A DNA stretch of 64,000 nt, from assembly GCA_947652115.1 (NCBI GenBank), contig OX393569.1:16341508-16405507 (forward strand). The letters are read 5' to 3'. Positions 12,934-24,549 of this stretch are shown here, piece by piece. The stretch comes from Blastomussa wellsi. Lineage: Eukaryota > Cnidaria > Anthozoa > Scleractinia > Plerogyridae. The notes under the pieces are model-generated. The model saw only the letters and a program-made list of their open reading frames with translations, was not told where the DNA came from and ran no database searches. A program made the translations under genes and the position numbers. Position 1 is the first letter of the stretch, and every line of letters starts with the position of its first letter.

Positions 12934-14060
12934 ATGAACGACGAAACAAAGTGTCATACGCCTTTTTGCCGTAAAGACTGTGCCCTCGTTCACCATGATT
13001 TGATCAAAGCTCTGTGCATTGAGAGGAACAGAAAAGAAACCTCAACACGCTATTCTTCGAAATCACACGTTCTATTGAGGCAGTGCATTCAGTTGTATGA
13101 ACAAAATGGATGGGATCGTAATAGCGCTGTTCCGGACTGTTCGCCAGATCTAAGACATCCTCTGCTATATCTAACGTGTGCATTTGGAAAGCACCGAGTT
13201 CTGGAAACTTTAGTCAAATTGGATTTCGACCCATCTGTAGTAACAAAAGATGGAGCGAACGGTCTTCATGCAGTTGTCGATCACTTTTACCGAGTGGGTA
13301 ATATGAAACAGTGTGGTGGATTCATGGCGATCGACAAGAGACTAGAAGTATTTGAAAACGTAGTGAACACTCTTTGCTCCCGAGATCCGAATATATTCTC
13401 TGCAAAGGAGAAAATAAACGGACGTACTCCTTTGCAAATCGCTGCCGAAAGTGTGGTAAATACGAGTCGACATGCTCGGGTCGATGGTCGCTGTGATCCG
13501 ATGAAAAGAACGAGATATTTTCAACGTTGTTTGGAGGTTATGTTGGGCCATCTTATTGAACTCAAAAGCAGCTCTGTGCTTTCTCATACTCAAGTGATGG
13601 AAACCGTAGCATCTCAAGATAACGAAGGGAACACCATTTTACATATACTCGCAAGAAGTCCCACGCTGCCTGGCTGGGAATCCATTCAAAATGTTTTGAA
13701 AAATTTTGTGGACAGTGAGTTTCCATTGAAAAGGAACAAGCAGTCGAAAACCGCGTTTGAAATACTCTCAACCATCAACGCGTTTATGGCGAAGAAGCTA
13801 TTTTATCCGAGTGATGCTGATGGCAATTTGAATGTGGTGGATAAAGTAAGAGGTAATTGGGCGAGCATAATTAAAAAGCAATATTGTTCTTTGTTTTGAT
13901 TGATTTCCCCTTGTCAAAGAAACTGTACCCGTTCTAATATTTAAGCGGGCCAATTTCAGTTTTCCCATCCACCAACGTCTGCAATGTGGTTGCGAAAAGA
14001 GGTTGCTGAAGACTTGTCAATCTGTCAGCGAGAATAGGCCTTTTGCAACAAACGGTCACA

Positions 14061-14093
<33 letters not shown>

Positions 14094-15729
14094 TATTATT
14101 ATTATTATATTATTCACTGGGACAGCCAAAACAAAGAAAAGTCAAGCTTGACTGGCTGAGGTCGCTTCGTTTGGCCGTCCCAGTACAGGAATAATATTAA
14201 GCTTGCCCTCCAGCATGGCAGATTTTGTACCATGTGACCGTTTGATGCAAAAGGCCTATTGTTTGAACTTACTGTTTGCAAAAAAAAAAAACAGAAAGAG
14301 CCCATAATTTTCCCTGTTGAGATGTTCCATTTTTTAATCTGAACTGGTTAAATTATTCTACTTCATATCATATGCTTCTAAAGTGCGGTTTATGAGGTTT
14401 AACTGTACATCTAAAAGAAGTCTCTTTTCAGATACTTTTGGTAACTGTCCACCACTGAACTGTAGCCTTCCTCAAAACCTTGAAGCCTCAGTTTCTGCTG
14501 TAATTCCCAGATCAGCCATTGTTGCCAAAGATGACCACAGCACGGACATTGCTGTTGAGGCTGTGTGGAGTCAAGCTGGGCAAGTTGACGGATCGTCTCC
14601 ATCAAAGGGAACACAACATGGCGCATCTATCAAGTCTCTGGAGTCTGTTGTTCTCGCACTGCATAACACGGCGAAGTGCGCACCTTCTACTTCTGAACAG
14701 ACTAGCACAGGGGGCCCAGGTTCATCCATCCACCACAATGGGTTACCTGGGCTGTCGCCAGATGCCTTGTTGCTAAATGGCAAGTTGCAAGATTCTGCAA
14801 GTGTAGAATTAATATCAGAATGCAGAGATGGAAATTCTTCTAGTTACCCTCAGAGAGCATCTGTCTGTGTGTCAGCAGTTGAGCTGCCCACAGAAACCAC
14901 TGGTGTTCCAGACTTTCCACCAGGCAGCTTGTCAAATGAGGATCCTTACCCTGTTTTCTTGCCTAATTTTCCAACTTTGAGGTCAGAAACAAAGTGCAGT
15001 GAATCAGTGCCACCTGAGGAAGCAAAGCAAGAGGTTGAAGTAACATTTTCCCCTTGCTGTGTCTCTCCATTATCAGAAAGCAATTCGGAAATGGAGAATG
15101 CTGCTGGTGCATCACCGTCAACTCCTTGGATGTCTGGGCACGAGGGAGAAGAAGTCACTGCTTCTTGTGTCCCTTCACAGCTTGCTACCAACAGGCAGTC
15201 GCCATCACAGGAAGATCTGGACTCTACAATGTCAGATGAGACACGGAATGATCATGGGGCAGTTGACATCACAGAAGAAGAACATGCAGTGCAGGAGAAC
15301 ACAACAACATCTTCATCTGGGAATAGTGCTTTTTTCGATTTTCTCTTGACCCAAGGAAGCGAATTCAACCCCACAATGAAATTTCAAATTGTGGAGCTGA
15401 TTAAGAGTGAGTTTGGTAAGAAAATGACAGCTTTTGACACAGAAATGTGTCAGACTGAAACAGAAAAGAGGAATTTGGAGGCAGAAATTAGAAACTCTAA
15501 ACTTGCACTACATCAGAAGGAAGAGGAAAAACTCCGATTGTTTGCAGATATTGATCAACTCCAGAAAAACATTGTGCAAGCAACAGAGAAACATAAAATG
15601 CTGTCACAACAGTGTGTGAAGCTAAAAGAAGAATCTGAAGCAGTGAAGCAGAAAATTTCATCTTGTGAAGAGGTAGAGAAAGAACTTTTAGGTAGCCCTG
15701 CTAAAATGAAAAAATTGATAGATAGGTAA
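12934..15729 (+). CDS. Gene 2: HTPxC/ankyrin/coiled-coil protein
   Basis: Unknown function. Two exons, 12934-13852 and 14432-15729, joined in phase 1, give 738 residues. ATG 12934 was chosen because it starts MNDETKCHTPFC, matching other heads. The Cys/His motif HTPFCRKDCALVHH (residues 8-21) is followed by GWDRNSAVPDC and ankyrin-like repeats, including EGNTILHILARS, to about residue 290. Exon 2 encodes a long Ser/Thr/acidic linker, the block FFDFLLTQG (about residue 610) and a coiled coil at about 640-730. A basic tail (KMKKLIDR) ends the protein. The donor GAGGTAATT at 13853 was preferred over GTAAGA at 13846 because only the former gives phase 1. A MITE sits in the intron. A possible AATAAA lies about 780 bases past the stop. 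Confidence 0.85.
14035..14258. mobile_element. MITE in gene 2 intron (family M1, copy 1)
   Basis: About 60-base terminal inverted repeats: TAGGCCTTTTGCAACAAACG at the left, ending GATGCAAAAGGCCTA at the right. Both arms contain CATGCTGGAGGGCAAGCTT or its complement. The ends begin and finish with TA, which may be the target duplication. A second copy is at 32731-32947. It is non-autonomous: no transposase frame fits in 224 bases. Confidence 0.8.
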
Positions 15730-16469
15730 AGCTATAAATTTATGTTTTAAAAGGGTTTTACAAAATGCATACAAAGAAAGATTTCTTCAACATGCCGGAA
15801 AGTACATATAAAAAAGTCTACCCAGGTCACTTATTAAAAAATAGAGTTCCCTTCATTTTTTGTTATCCATGTAAGCTGTCATGTGCATAGAGTGTTGAAA
15901 CCATGCTCAAATTCGCCCCGCCGTGAACAAGAAAACACCAACAAGCTAGGAAAACGGTCCAGCCAAACCTTTTTTTAATCTGACGGAATTACAAAAAGCT
16001 GACGAGGGACTTGCTACTCAACCGACAAAAAACTGGTTGAAACTGGTACAGTGAAACTTCTGGAAGATTCTAGATAGTTCTTGAATGTATAAAATCAGTA
16101 GTTCAAAAAGTCTAACACTAAATTAAAAGTCAACATATAAAATTTAAAACGAAAGTCAGCATTTTGCAAGAGTGCACTTTTCCAACATAGAGTTCTAGTG
16201 ATGCGGAGAGTTTAATTGTTACTTTACATCAAGTAAATGGTTGTATTATTTGTCACACCAAATTTTAAAAACTAAAAGTGTCTTAACATGTTCAAGAGAG
16301 TACACAACACTCGCCACGCCCTCCAACTAAATGCAGAATTTCAAAGTATTCAGTTGCACATATGTATGATAATTATGTTTGATTAGTTTGTACTGCAAAC
16401 ATTGAAATATCTTGAGTACTATTGCATATTTATCTCTTACCTCTAAAATGTGATTTTGTATAAATTATA

Positions 16470-16857
16470 TTAAAAGTGTACCTAACCCAAAAATATTATT
16501 TTTGCTAAAATAAACCTTTGTACCTGTTTGAAATGACACTGTGCAAAAATTTGTTCCACAACCTAGTTAGAAGGGACATACATGGGTCTATTCCGTGTTT
16601 GACGTTACAAACTGATTTGCCTCGCATTAAGTATTTGTAAACATGCATGCAAATTAGTTTGTGACGCCAAATAGGGAATAGACCCACGCCCCTTATGACT
16701 CGGTCGTGGAATAAATGATGCACAGTTTTTCATAACTTTTGAATGCTATAAATAGTCAGAATTTTGTGAAAAGGAGAAACAAAAGGTGCAATGTGTTTTG
16801 AACTGGTGCAAAGACTTATTTTAGGGAAAATATATTTTGGGGTTAGGTGCACTTTAA
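16470..16857. mobile_element. TTAA-bounded foldback element
   Basis: The left end TTAAAAGTGTACCTAACCC pairs with GGGGTTAGGTGCACTTTAA at the right, and complementarity continues inward for about 100 bases with gaps. The centre (about 16580-16692) is a further palindrome with GGGTCTATTCC ends. TTAA at both borders resembles piggyBac- or Kolobok-type targets. No transposase frame is present. Confidence 0.65.
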
Positions 16858-17257
16858 AGGGACACTGTCAAGTCAAAGTAATGTATACAAATTTTAACAA
16901 GTATGGCCTGCAGCTTGCTGTAATCATGCTTTATTGTCTTGCAATGGAAGGAGAAAAAAGTGGTGAGAGCAAAGAAATTTCAACTAAGATATAAAATAAC
17001 TATTAAAAGTTCAAAATTTCACCAGAATTTCAGCTTTGATTTTTGGACATCCTGTCCAGAAATTAATTTTGATGTATTGCAATCGACTTCCATCCTTGTA
17101 ATCTTGCACTACTTCCCCAGAATACCTGTTCTATGTTGTTCTGTCGAATCTTTTTTATCAAATTTTGTTTGTGTATTTGGTGGCATTTGGCACCATAATA
17201 ATTATGGAAATTAGAACATGAAAATTTGTGTAATCAGGTGTTACAGTGACCCTTTAA
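16854..17257. mobile_element. TTAA-bounded short inverted-repeat element
   Basis: The ends TTAAAGGGACACTGTCA and TTACAGTGACCCTTTAA are inverted repeats of about 15 bases enclosing 400 bases of AT-rich sequence. It shares its left TTAA with the preceding element. Confidence 0.6.
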
Positions 17258-17654
17258 TCTCGTAGATTTTGAATTGGAACACAATTATATTTATAATAAC
17301 AATCAAAGGTATTATTATATTCTAAGTTTATCTATTTATAAAAATAGTGTTTGCATTTCTATATAAAAAAGTGAAACATGTACTCAAGCAGGTTCTGTGC
17401 CTGTGCAGTTAACAAGTCAATAAGTTATGTTATGTCAAAGCAACACATTGAAAAATATAATTGTATTAAGTGCATACCCCTGTTTGTATATTTTTATGAT
17501 AACAAATGTGAATATTGTTTGCTGAAAGAGAGCCATTGTATGCATTTGGTTTGTTTTTTATATGCTTGTTCATAGTTGTACGGGATTAGGGGGGGGTGCT
17601 CTGGGGGCTGCAGCCTCCCCAAATTTTGGGCAACTCAGATTTTTTGGGCAGCAA

Positions 17655-17880
17655 GAGAAATTTGGGCAAGGCAACTGGATGAAGCACTGTGTTGCGTTCT
17701 TGGGCAAGAGACATAAATGGATGCCGGCAAAATAATGCTGGGGGGTTAACCCTGTGATAGACTGGCATCCCATCCAGGGGGGAGTAGCAATACTCTCTGT
17801 CCCTTCATGCTAAGGAAACCGGGATAAGCTCCGGCCTGATGGGCCACTAGGCTAGTATGCAGACTTTACCTTCTACCTTA
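17655..17880 (+). repeat. 5'-truncated SINE, family A
   Basis: Contains CACTGTGTTGCGTTCTTGG, AACCCTGTGATAGACTGGCA, CATCCAGGGGGGAGTAG and CCGGGATAAGCTCCGG in family order, without the tRNA-like head. A G-rich stretch precedes it at 17588-17640. Confidence 0.65.
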
Positions 17881-18234
17881 TCTTACTAACCAAGTGTGAA
17901 GGTTGTAGCGGCAACATTGCCATGAGGTCATGGCAGTACGGCCCGTTTTGCAGAAACAATCTATGGCCAATATTCTCTAGTATGGCTCAAGCAGGCTAGG
18001 TTACTAAGTAGCTTATTATTAATATGGTACTTGCAACTTTTGAATTTGCTGGCTTAGATCTTAATTACATGGCTTATGACTGTTTTCATGGAAATGGTTC
18101 ATATGGCAAAATCCTGACCAAGAAAGAACCAACCCCAACACTCAGATTTATGTCAAGACTACCTTGCCATTTAATAAGCTGTTTTTATTTAGTCCCAAAC
18201 TAAAAATATGGAATCTCCTTACTAATGGCCATAA

Positions 18235-18460
18235 TTGCTCTTAGTGTTTGATTTGCTGCACATGTTGTGGAGAGCAGGGATGCCACGGTTACAAGAGCGC
18301 TCTCCTCTCTCCAAATGTGGCCCGAGTTTGATTCCTGGACGCAGTACCATACGTGTGTGTTGGTTCTTGTCCTTACTCTCAGGGTTTTTCTCCAGCTCCT
18401 CCAGTTCTCATTTCACAAAAACCAACACTTCCAAATTCCAATTTGATCTGGAATAATTAA
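18235..18460 (+). repeat. tRNA-derived SINE, family B
   Basis: B-box-like GAGTTTGATTCCTGGACGC is followed by ACTCTCAGGGTTTTTCTCCA, CTCATTTCACAAAAACCAAC and TCCAAATTCCAATTTGATCT. A reverse-orientation copy with the same ordered blocks lies at 45262-45530. It is distinct in body from family A. Confidence 0.65.
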
Positions 18461-18499
18461 ACATCACCTTGTCTAAGTAAACGTAATTGATTTTTATAT

Positions 18500-18940
18500 T
18501 CAAAGGGGACAGACCACAATCTTAACCCCTGACCCAGTTGATCAATTGATGGCTTCTTTTGTCATAAATTTGAGCAATCCGTCCACATCAAGATCGAAAA
18601 TACCAAGATTGTTTCAAAAGAAGGATTTTTGACTTTTATGTTAACCTATTGACTCCTAAGCCGGCCGTGACAGACGTTGACCTTTGTTCCGCTTCTGACG
18701 TCATTTCATCTCGAAATATTGATTTGTGTGCATGCCCGAGCTAACATGTCATTAAATGCGATGCTAGTGAAACCACTGGCATGTTTTTATTTCCCAAATG
18801 CATTTTGGAGAGATTTGAAGCAGATTTAGCCTCGAAAATGTTCAAAATGTCTAAAAAACGCGTTTTTTGCAAAAATCTCCACGAGTCAGTGGATTAAGGT
18901 TGGCTCCTGTAAAAATATCTAATTGCCATAACTGTTCATC
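18500..18940. repeat. Dispersed repeat with an internally deleted relative at 39650
   Basis: It begins AAAGGGGACAGACCACAATC and ends TTGGCTCCTGTAAAAATATC..GCCATAACTGTT. At 39650-39715 the same two end blocks are directly joined, so that copy looks like a deletion derivative. A TGACGTCA occurs inside at 18696-18703. Confidence 0.5.
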
Positions 18941-19028
18941 AGTAGGATTCCTGAAATGCTTGTAATTCCACAATTGGTTTGGTCTCCATTAAACGCCAAT
19001 TGCAAAACATATTGGGTGGAGCCACCCA

Positions 19029-19294
19029 GGATGTGAGCACACCCTCGTACCCAGGGTCGGTCGGGAAACGAGCGACCCTGGAAAGATCCGATTTGAAGTC
19101 CGAAAATATCGGATTTCCGGTTGAAATGCGCATGCCGACATTTCAAAAGCTTGAGCTAAAGAACTATATGGTATTTTACTTCCGGTCATTTTTATTGTCT
19201 TCAAAACCAACCAAAATCGATCTCGTAACGGAACTTTCGAGAGTCGCTCGTTTCGTCAAGCCTGCGCTGAGGTACGAAATTGGATGTGAGCACA
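19029..19294. mobile_element. Inverted-repeat element with 12-base flanking direct repeats
   Basis: GGATGTGAGCAC occurs at about 19029 and again at about 19283. Inside these, CCTCGTACCCAGG...AAACGAGCGACCCTGG pairs with GAGAGTCGCTCGTTTC...TGAGGTACGA. The length (about 250 bases) and lack of coding sequence fit a MITE. Confidence 0.55.
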
Positions 19295-20085
19295 GTTACT
19301 GACAAGAAAAAGTATAATAAGGAAAACAATTATTTTTTAGAAGATAAAGGGGTTAACTAATATACATTGCTTTTCAAAAAGTTACATAAACGTTAAATTC
19401 CCAAAGTTGTGTTCTGGACTGCCACTGCACGGTTAAAGGCTTGATGTAACATTGAATAGGGTAGACCCTCCAGGGGGCAGGAGAGGGGAAGGAGGAAGGG
19501 GACTAGGGGGGGGGGGGTGCTCGCCAAGATTGCGTGGAAACAACAAACAACCCACACTTTTAATTTAACAACAGTTGGAAAATGCGTGTCGTTTTTTCTG
19601 AGAATTTTGTGAAAAACATTAGCAATTTAAGTTAGAACCCCGGTCAACTTTTAGTCCTAATCGGTTTTCGAACATCCGAGCCCTGATGTTTTAAAATCAG
19701 ACTTCTCAAGGTTCAAGTGGGGGATGACCCTCAGAGCCGGGTAACCAAAGTGGAAGGTGACTGGTGAATGGTTGTTGTTGATTGATGGTTCCCAGTCTCC
19801 TGGCAGGAGGTTCGCGAACACAACAGACAACGTAAATGATGACAAGACAATCCTTTAATTAAAAAAAATGCGAAAAATGAATCAGAGAATACATCTTTTA
19901 CAGTATTTTTTTGAATTTTTGTTTGCTTTTTCAGAAGTAATCGGAAAGACAAAAAAGTTTAAGAAATAATGAAGATCCGTTATGTAAACTGGTACAGATG
20001 AACGACAGACATAAAAACTGTTACGAACTCAACCAAATAATTTTCAGGGCTGCAGTCCACGCAAAAAAGAAAGAAAACAGAATGT

Positions 20086-23000
20086 TTATTCCAATCTAGC
20101 CTTTTTAGCACGACCAAGAAGATGCGTCATTGTTCCTTCACAGCGGACAACTTTCCTCTTCAGAGCCTTTCTCTGCTTGCTCAATCCCTGTTGTTCGTTT
20201 ATATAGCCCTGCAGCAAATTCTCGTTTTTCACAATTTCATCCTTCACGAATTCCAACTCGTGTTGAAGCTGCTGGACCCTCTCTTTCTGTTGACCAATAG
20301 TTGTTTCAGTGACCGTGATCTGTGCAGCCAGTTTTGGTATAGTGTTTTCCACGCGGCTTAGCTTGTTACTGTACTGAGTCAGAACCACGTCCACCACTCC
20401 CTGTTTACTACGCGCGTCCAACTCGAGGCCCTCAGTTATTAGGAACTCTAAGAAAGAGTTGTCTGTGATACACTTCAATATAGTGCTCCTCTCGTCTGAG
20501 ACTCCTGGATTAACGTCCAGAGATTCGAAGCACTCGGAATGGATGGTTTCGGTGCTGGCGGAGGTAAGGGACGTTATGGAGGTAGTCTCGTGTGCTGGTG
20601 CGTCATTGTGAGCCATCTTCGGTTGGTGTCGTGAGCTCAGCGATGGCGTGTCCGGCATACCACAAGTGTAGAGCTGGGTGCATTCAGCTGATACTGGGAT
20701 TTGTTTCCTTTGAGGATCAAATAAATCCCGCATTATTGATCCACAGACCGTTTCTGTGCGGAACAAATCAACAGCTTTGCCTCCGTTGACTTGCTGATTA
20801 AACGCAATGTCATCGGAACAACCTTCATCACTGGCGGGAACTTGCGTCTTGTGAGCATCGAGTGGTACTTGGGCATCGCATGACTCAGCCGTTTCATTTA
20901 CAGAAGTGGAAAATGTCCCTGTCTGCGTTACATGAGCTTCGAATCTTTGAGATGCCTCGGTTCCAGAGTTCTGTTCTTGGCAAGTGTCACCGTTGTCATC
21001 AGATTCAGTGACGGCGTGTTCTGGTTTACTAGCATCGAAAGAGACACCGCCTTCGGCGCTCGTAGCCACCCGTTCCTCACCGGGAGCTGCCCCACTCGAG
21101 TCCTTACTACTGGCGCCGTTGACTTTGGAATCGCTGGAAGAGAGCGTGATGTTGAAAGGAGCCTTAGGGTCTGACGGATAATTAGGAGTATTGGACACCT
21201 CAAGGCGTTTGAAGACGCTGTCCAGCTTTTCTCCAGTTTCGGATGCGTTGCGCACGGTAGTAACAGTTTCAGTCGCATACATCACCTCTGCATTAATTGG
21301 CGCGCTCGTGAGACTGTCAAACGGGGTGGACTTTTGGGAGAGGCTGAGAAATGAAGGAACTTCCATCTGTGATGGTTTGCCCAGGTTACTGTCGATGGAA
21401 ACTGTTAACATATCATGTTGTCCAGGGTTTGTTGGCAGTGGAGCTGTGTCTGTTTGGCCGCGTTCAGCAAAGCAACTTAATGTTTCCTTGGAAACAACGA
21501 TGACTTCATTGGAACTGTTGTCCTCTTCCTCGATCGAGTGGGATACCTGTGTCACACATTCAGTGTCAGAGATGACTATTATTGGTGGTTCTGTGGAGCT
21601 GGAGTCGGGTTGTTGATCTACTTTAGTTGCAAATTCCTCGGGGTCTCTAGAGGTACTGGGAGTTGGCGAGTCACCTTCTGATATTTCTGATTCTGAGGTG
21701 TCTGAGGTTCTGGTTTCGCGGCGACCTTCAAATGGAACATAACGATGATTAGTTCAATGCAGTTTACGAGCCTTTGCATAATGAACATTGCAAAATCCAA
21801 TAGACCAATTCGGCTAACGTGTTTACATCCTTGTTGCCACCCAATTCAGGTCGTGTGATGATTCATTGGAAGGTTACAATTGTGCAATTTGTCATACACA
21901 ACTGATTGCATGCAAGTATGTACGAACAAAACAATTGTAACCTCCCAAATGAATCATCACATGATCTGAATTGGGTAGGAACAAGGAGGTAAACACGTTA
22001 GCCGAATAGGTCTATGCAAGTTTCACATCTGCCAACCATGTGAAACGCAACTTATCTAATTAACCAATCAGAAGTCGAAGAAGAATCTTACACCTAACAC
22101 AAGCGCGAGAAAACGCGCCCAAACCACGTCATTGCTCGTTTTGGTTAGCTCCTGATTGGTTGAACAAACAGCATGCTTGCTATGATTGGCTAAGCTCTGC
22201 ATCTTTTCCCGCCTTTTGCTTCGTACAGACGTCATGTATCTAGTTTGAGTTTTGATCTGTTCACTCTGGCCAGTCACAAAGAACACGTGCCATCCAATTT
22301 ACCAATCAAAACTCACAGCAAATACATGTAGCGCGGGAAACAACACGTGCGAACAAATTACGGTTTGTTTTGGCTGAGCTTCTGATTGGTCGAAAAAGTG
22401 GCGCGATCGCTAAGCCTATTAATGCAAACCCAAACTTACTTTGCTCTAGGAATTTCGGAAAAGCCAGGATCGCTTTCTTACGATTACGTTCCAACGCTAT
22501 GCTTGCCACGGTCTGATTCTCTTTGTTAACTATGGAAGGTACTTGATCGGGGAAAAACTTCTTCAAAATTTGTTTCATGGTCTTGAAACCAAAGGCATAA
22601 TCCCGCGCCAAGATGTGGAAAATCGTATCGCCATCGTTGTTCTGAGTGTTCAATGCCTCGAGAAATTCCACCCTGGTTACTTCTCCGGTGTCTTCCAGCT
22701 CCAAAACCCGATTTAACATGCTGTTCATACAGAACTGAAAAAAAGTCGCGCTCTTTCCTTGTCGGTCACTTTCTCGATCGTTCCAAATGTTCTCGGCCGC
22801 GGCATGGAAAGCTGTATTTCCGTCGTTGTCTTGGACAAAAATTATCTTTGGATCAACATCAGTTAGGGCGACCAGAATTCTCTCGAATGCTCTCTTTCTG
22901 TTTTTGATAGGCCCCAAAGTGGACGCGACTTTTAAGCCCCGTGCCATCACGGAACCCGTCAGGTAAATGTATTGGACCGCCCCGTGTAGTGCGGTTTCGC

Positions 23001-23292
23001 CATTGGATGTTATCGCGCGCGCTTCGAAGTTATCTTGCAGGAGCGCTTTCACCAGCCCCGCTTTTCCAAACGCGGAGGCGAGGTAGAGTAGGGGACACCT
23101 CAGATCTTCAAGGGGATCAGGAACTTCGCTGTTGCGGTCCCAATTCCTGTACGACTCGATGCATTCCTTCAACAAATCGGGAATCTCGTCCGATTTTTGC
23201 GAGCTGTCCAAGCAAAGGACGGTAACCAGGTCATGGTGCTCGATCTTACAGTTCTTGGAACAGAACGGAGTGTGGTACTTCTGAGAAACCAT
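20086..23292 (-). CDS. Gene 3: HTPxC/ankyrin/coiled-coil protein
   Basis: Role unknown. Exons 23292-22440 and 21725-20086 join in phase 1 to give 830 residues. The start is the ATG of MVSQKYHTPFC; the frame extends upstream without another ATG. HTPFCSKNCKIEHH (residues 7-20) precedes ankyrin-like repeats: CPLLYLASAFGKAGLVKAL, DGNTAFHAAAENIW, DGDTIFHILARD. Exon 2 is a long Ser/Thr/Glu linker containing PPIIVISDTE (about residues 330-340), which looks like a SUMO-interacting motif. It then has the signature NSFLEFLITEGLELD (about 707), a coiled coil (about 736-820) with LKRKVVRCE, and a basic AKKARLE tail. The donor is GTAAGT, the acceptor TTGAAG. AATAAA overlaps the TAA stop; whether it is used is unknown. 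A MITE lies in the intron and TGACGTCA lies upstream. Confidence 0.88.
21801..22014. mobile_element. MITE in gene 3 intron (family M2)
   Basis: The two arms, each about 85 bases, are reverse complements with few mismatches. The left starts TAGACCAATTCGGCTAACGT and the right ends ACGTTAGCCGAATAGGTCTA. The loop contains ACACAACTGATTGCATGC. No open frame; a non-autonomous DNA element. Confidence 0.8.
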
Positions 23293-24549
23293 CTGGTAGT
23301 TTTTTTTGTAGTAAAATAGAACGTCTTGCACGCGCAAGAACGACAACAGTAAAAGCAAATCACTCTTTACTAATTGATTAATGACGTGAAATCAGCTCTT
23401 TTGACGTCACATTATTATCTTACAATTAACTTAATTGCGAATAAGAGCTTTAATTAGTAATGGTAATAGGACTGAGTGGAGTCCAATTCGGTCTGTAATC
23501 ATACGGACGACCCCGTAGCGGGAGTCCGATTTGATTAATCACGAGTATTATTACATACGCATGTGCAGCACGCAAAAACCTTGTGATTGAAAGTTTTGGA
23601 CACTTAATCTGCGCACGCTCCAATTTGGTCAAAAATAGGGTGTGCTAAGAAACAATCAGATTCGAGAATTTTGTTATAGTAGAAGGGAAACAATTCCTTA
23701 CTCCTGGAAATGGGTTACTGAAAGAAGCTCTTGTGATAGACATCGCTATTTTTTGTTAAGCCTTTGGCTTCTTCCTTATTGCGAAAAAGGAAACGTTAGA
23801 ATTTCAAGGACCAATTTTGAATTATGGGCTCACAGAACAACGTTATTCCGCACTTAACGATCACAATCTAGAAACCCAAACTCAGAATGAACCCCACATA
23901 AGCTTAGGATAAAATCGATCGTCACGTGATTCTAATCAAATTTAACCCTGCAAAACAGGCCCACATGTTACCGAAAAAAAACTACTGCAAAGTACGTCAT
24001 TATTTGAAAATGTCGTATCCAAAATCATTTATTTCGCGATCTTACCAACGTTACAAGTTTGGGCATTTGCCTTGATAATCGCGGTGATTTTAAGCAAAAA
24101 ACACCACAATTCCTTATTTCAAGAGGCGCGTATGTTTTCTACGAGGAGATTAGAGCAATGGAAAGAACGGAATCTTTTAAGAGAATCGTTTAAAACTTTC
24201 TTTATAAACATCTTATTGGTGAAAGATTTATCTTTTCTTAAATTATTGACATAATGGCAGCCGCTTCATTTTCATGTCATCTTACGTTTACGACAATTAT
24301 TTCTCGTCTCGAAAATTTCGGGTCAAGTAGCACCTCTTTGAAGCGGCAATACCATTGGGCGTGGAAACAATAGAGAACAATCCTAAACAAAGCCTCTAGC
24401 CCTGATAACAATGAAATCTATTGTCAAGGAGAACGAATGAAAAAATAGGTTTATAAATATGAGGTGCTGGACTACCCAAAATTTCATGCAATAAGATATT
24501 GACCAGCAAACTGTTCACGAAACATGGGCTCGACTAAAGACAAATTAAG
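23293..24549. other. Gap upstream of gene 3 and downstream of gene 4
   Basis: AT-rich. Apart from the CRE-like site I recognise no gene, RNA or clear repeat. Short open frames here lack any familiar motif and have no splice context. Confidence 0.5.
23402..23409. promoter_or_regulatory. TGACGTCA (CRE-like) site upstream of gene 3
   Basis: A perfect palindromic CRE/ATF consensus ends 110 bases before the gene 3 ATG. A half site, CACGTCATT on the coding strand, lies about 20 bases closer. Equivalent sites precede genes 6 and 7 at 103 and 117 bases. Binding by bZIP factors is inferred only from the consensus. Confidence 0.5.

Larger units (their letters stand above)
15730..20085. other. Intergenic region between convergent genes 2 and 3
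   Basis: The 3' ends of gene 2 (+) and gene 3 (-) face each other across 4.4 kb. The interval holds two TTAA-bounded elements (16470-17257), SINE pieces (17655-17880 and 18235-18460), a repeat at 18500-18940, an inverted-repeat element at 19029-19294 and a poly-G tract near 19506-19518. No gene was recognised. Confidence 0.55.

Noticed and set aside
13846..13851. Alternative donor GTAAGA in gene 2
   Set aside because: It would end exon 1 in phase 0 and lose the frame of exon 2; the GTAATT donor at 13853 keeps phase 1 as in all paralogues.
14411..14783. Minus-strand frames inside gene 2 exon 2
   Set aside because: They mirror the coding exon on the other strand and have no family or splice support.
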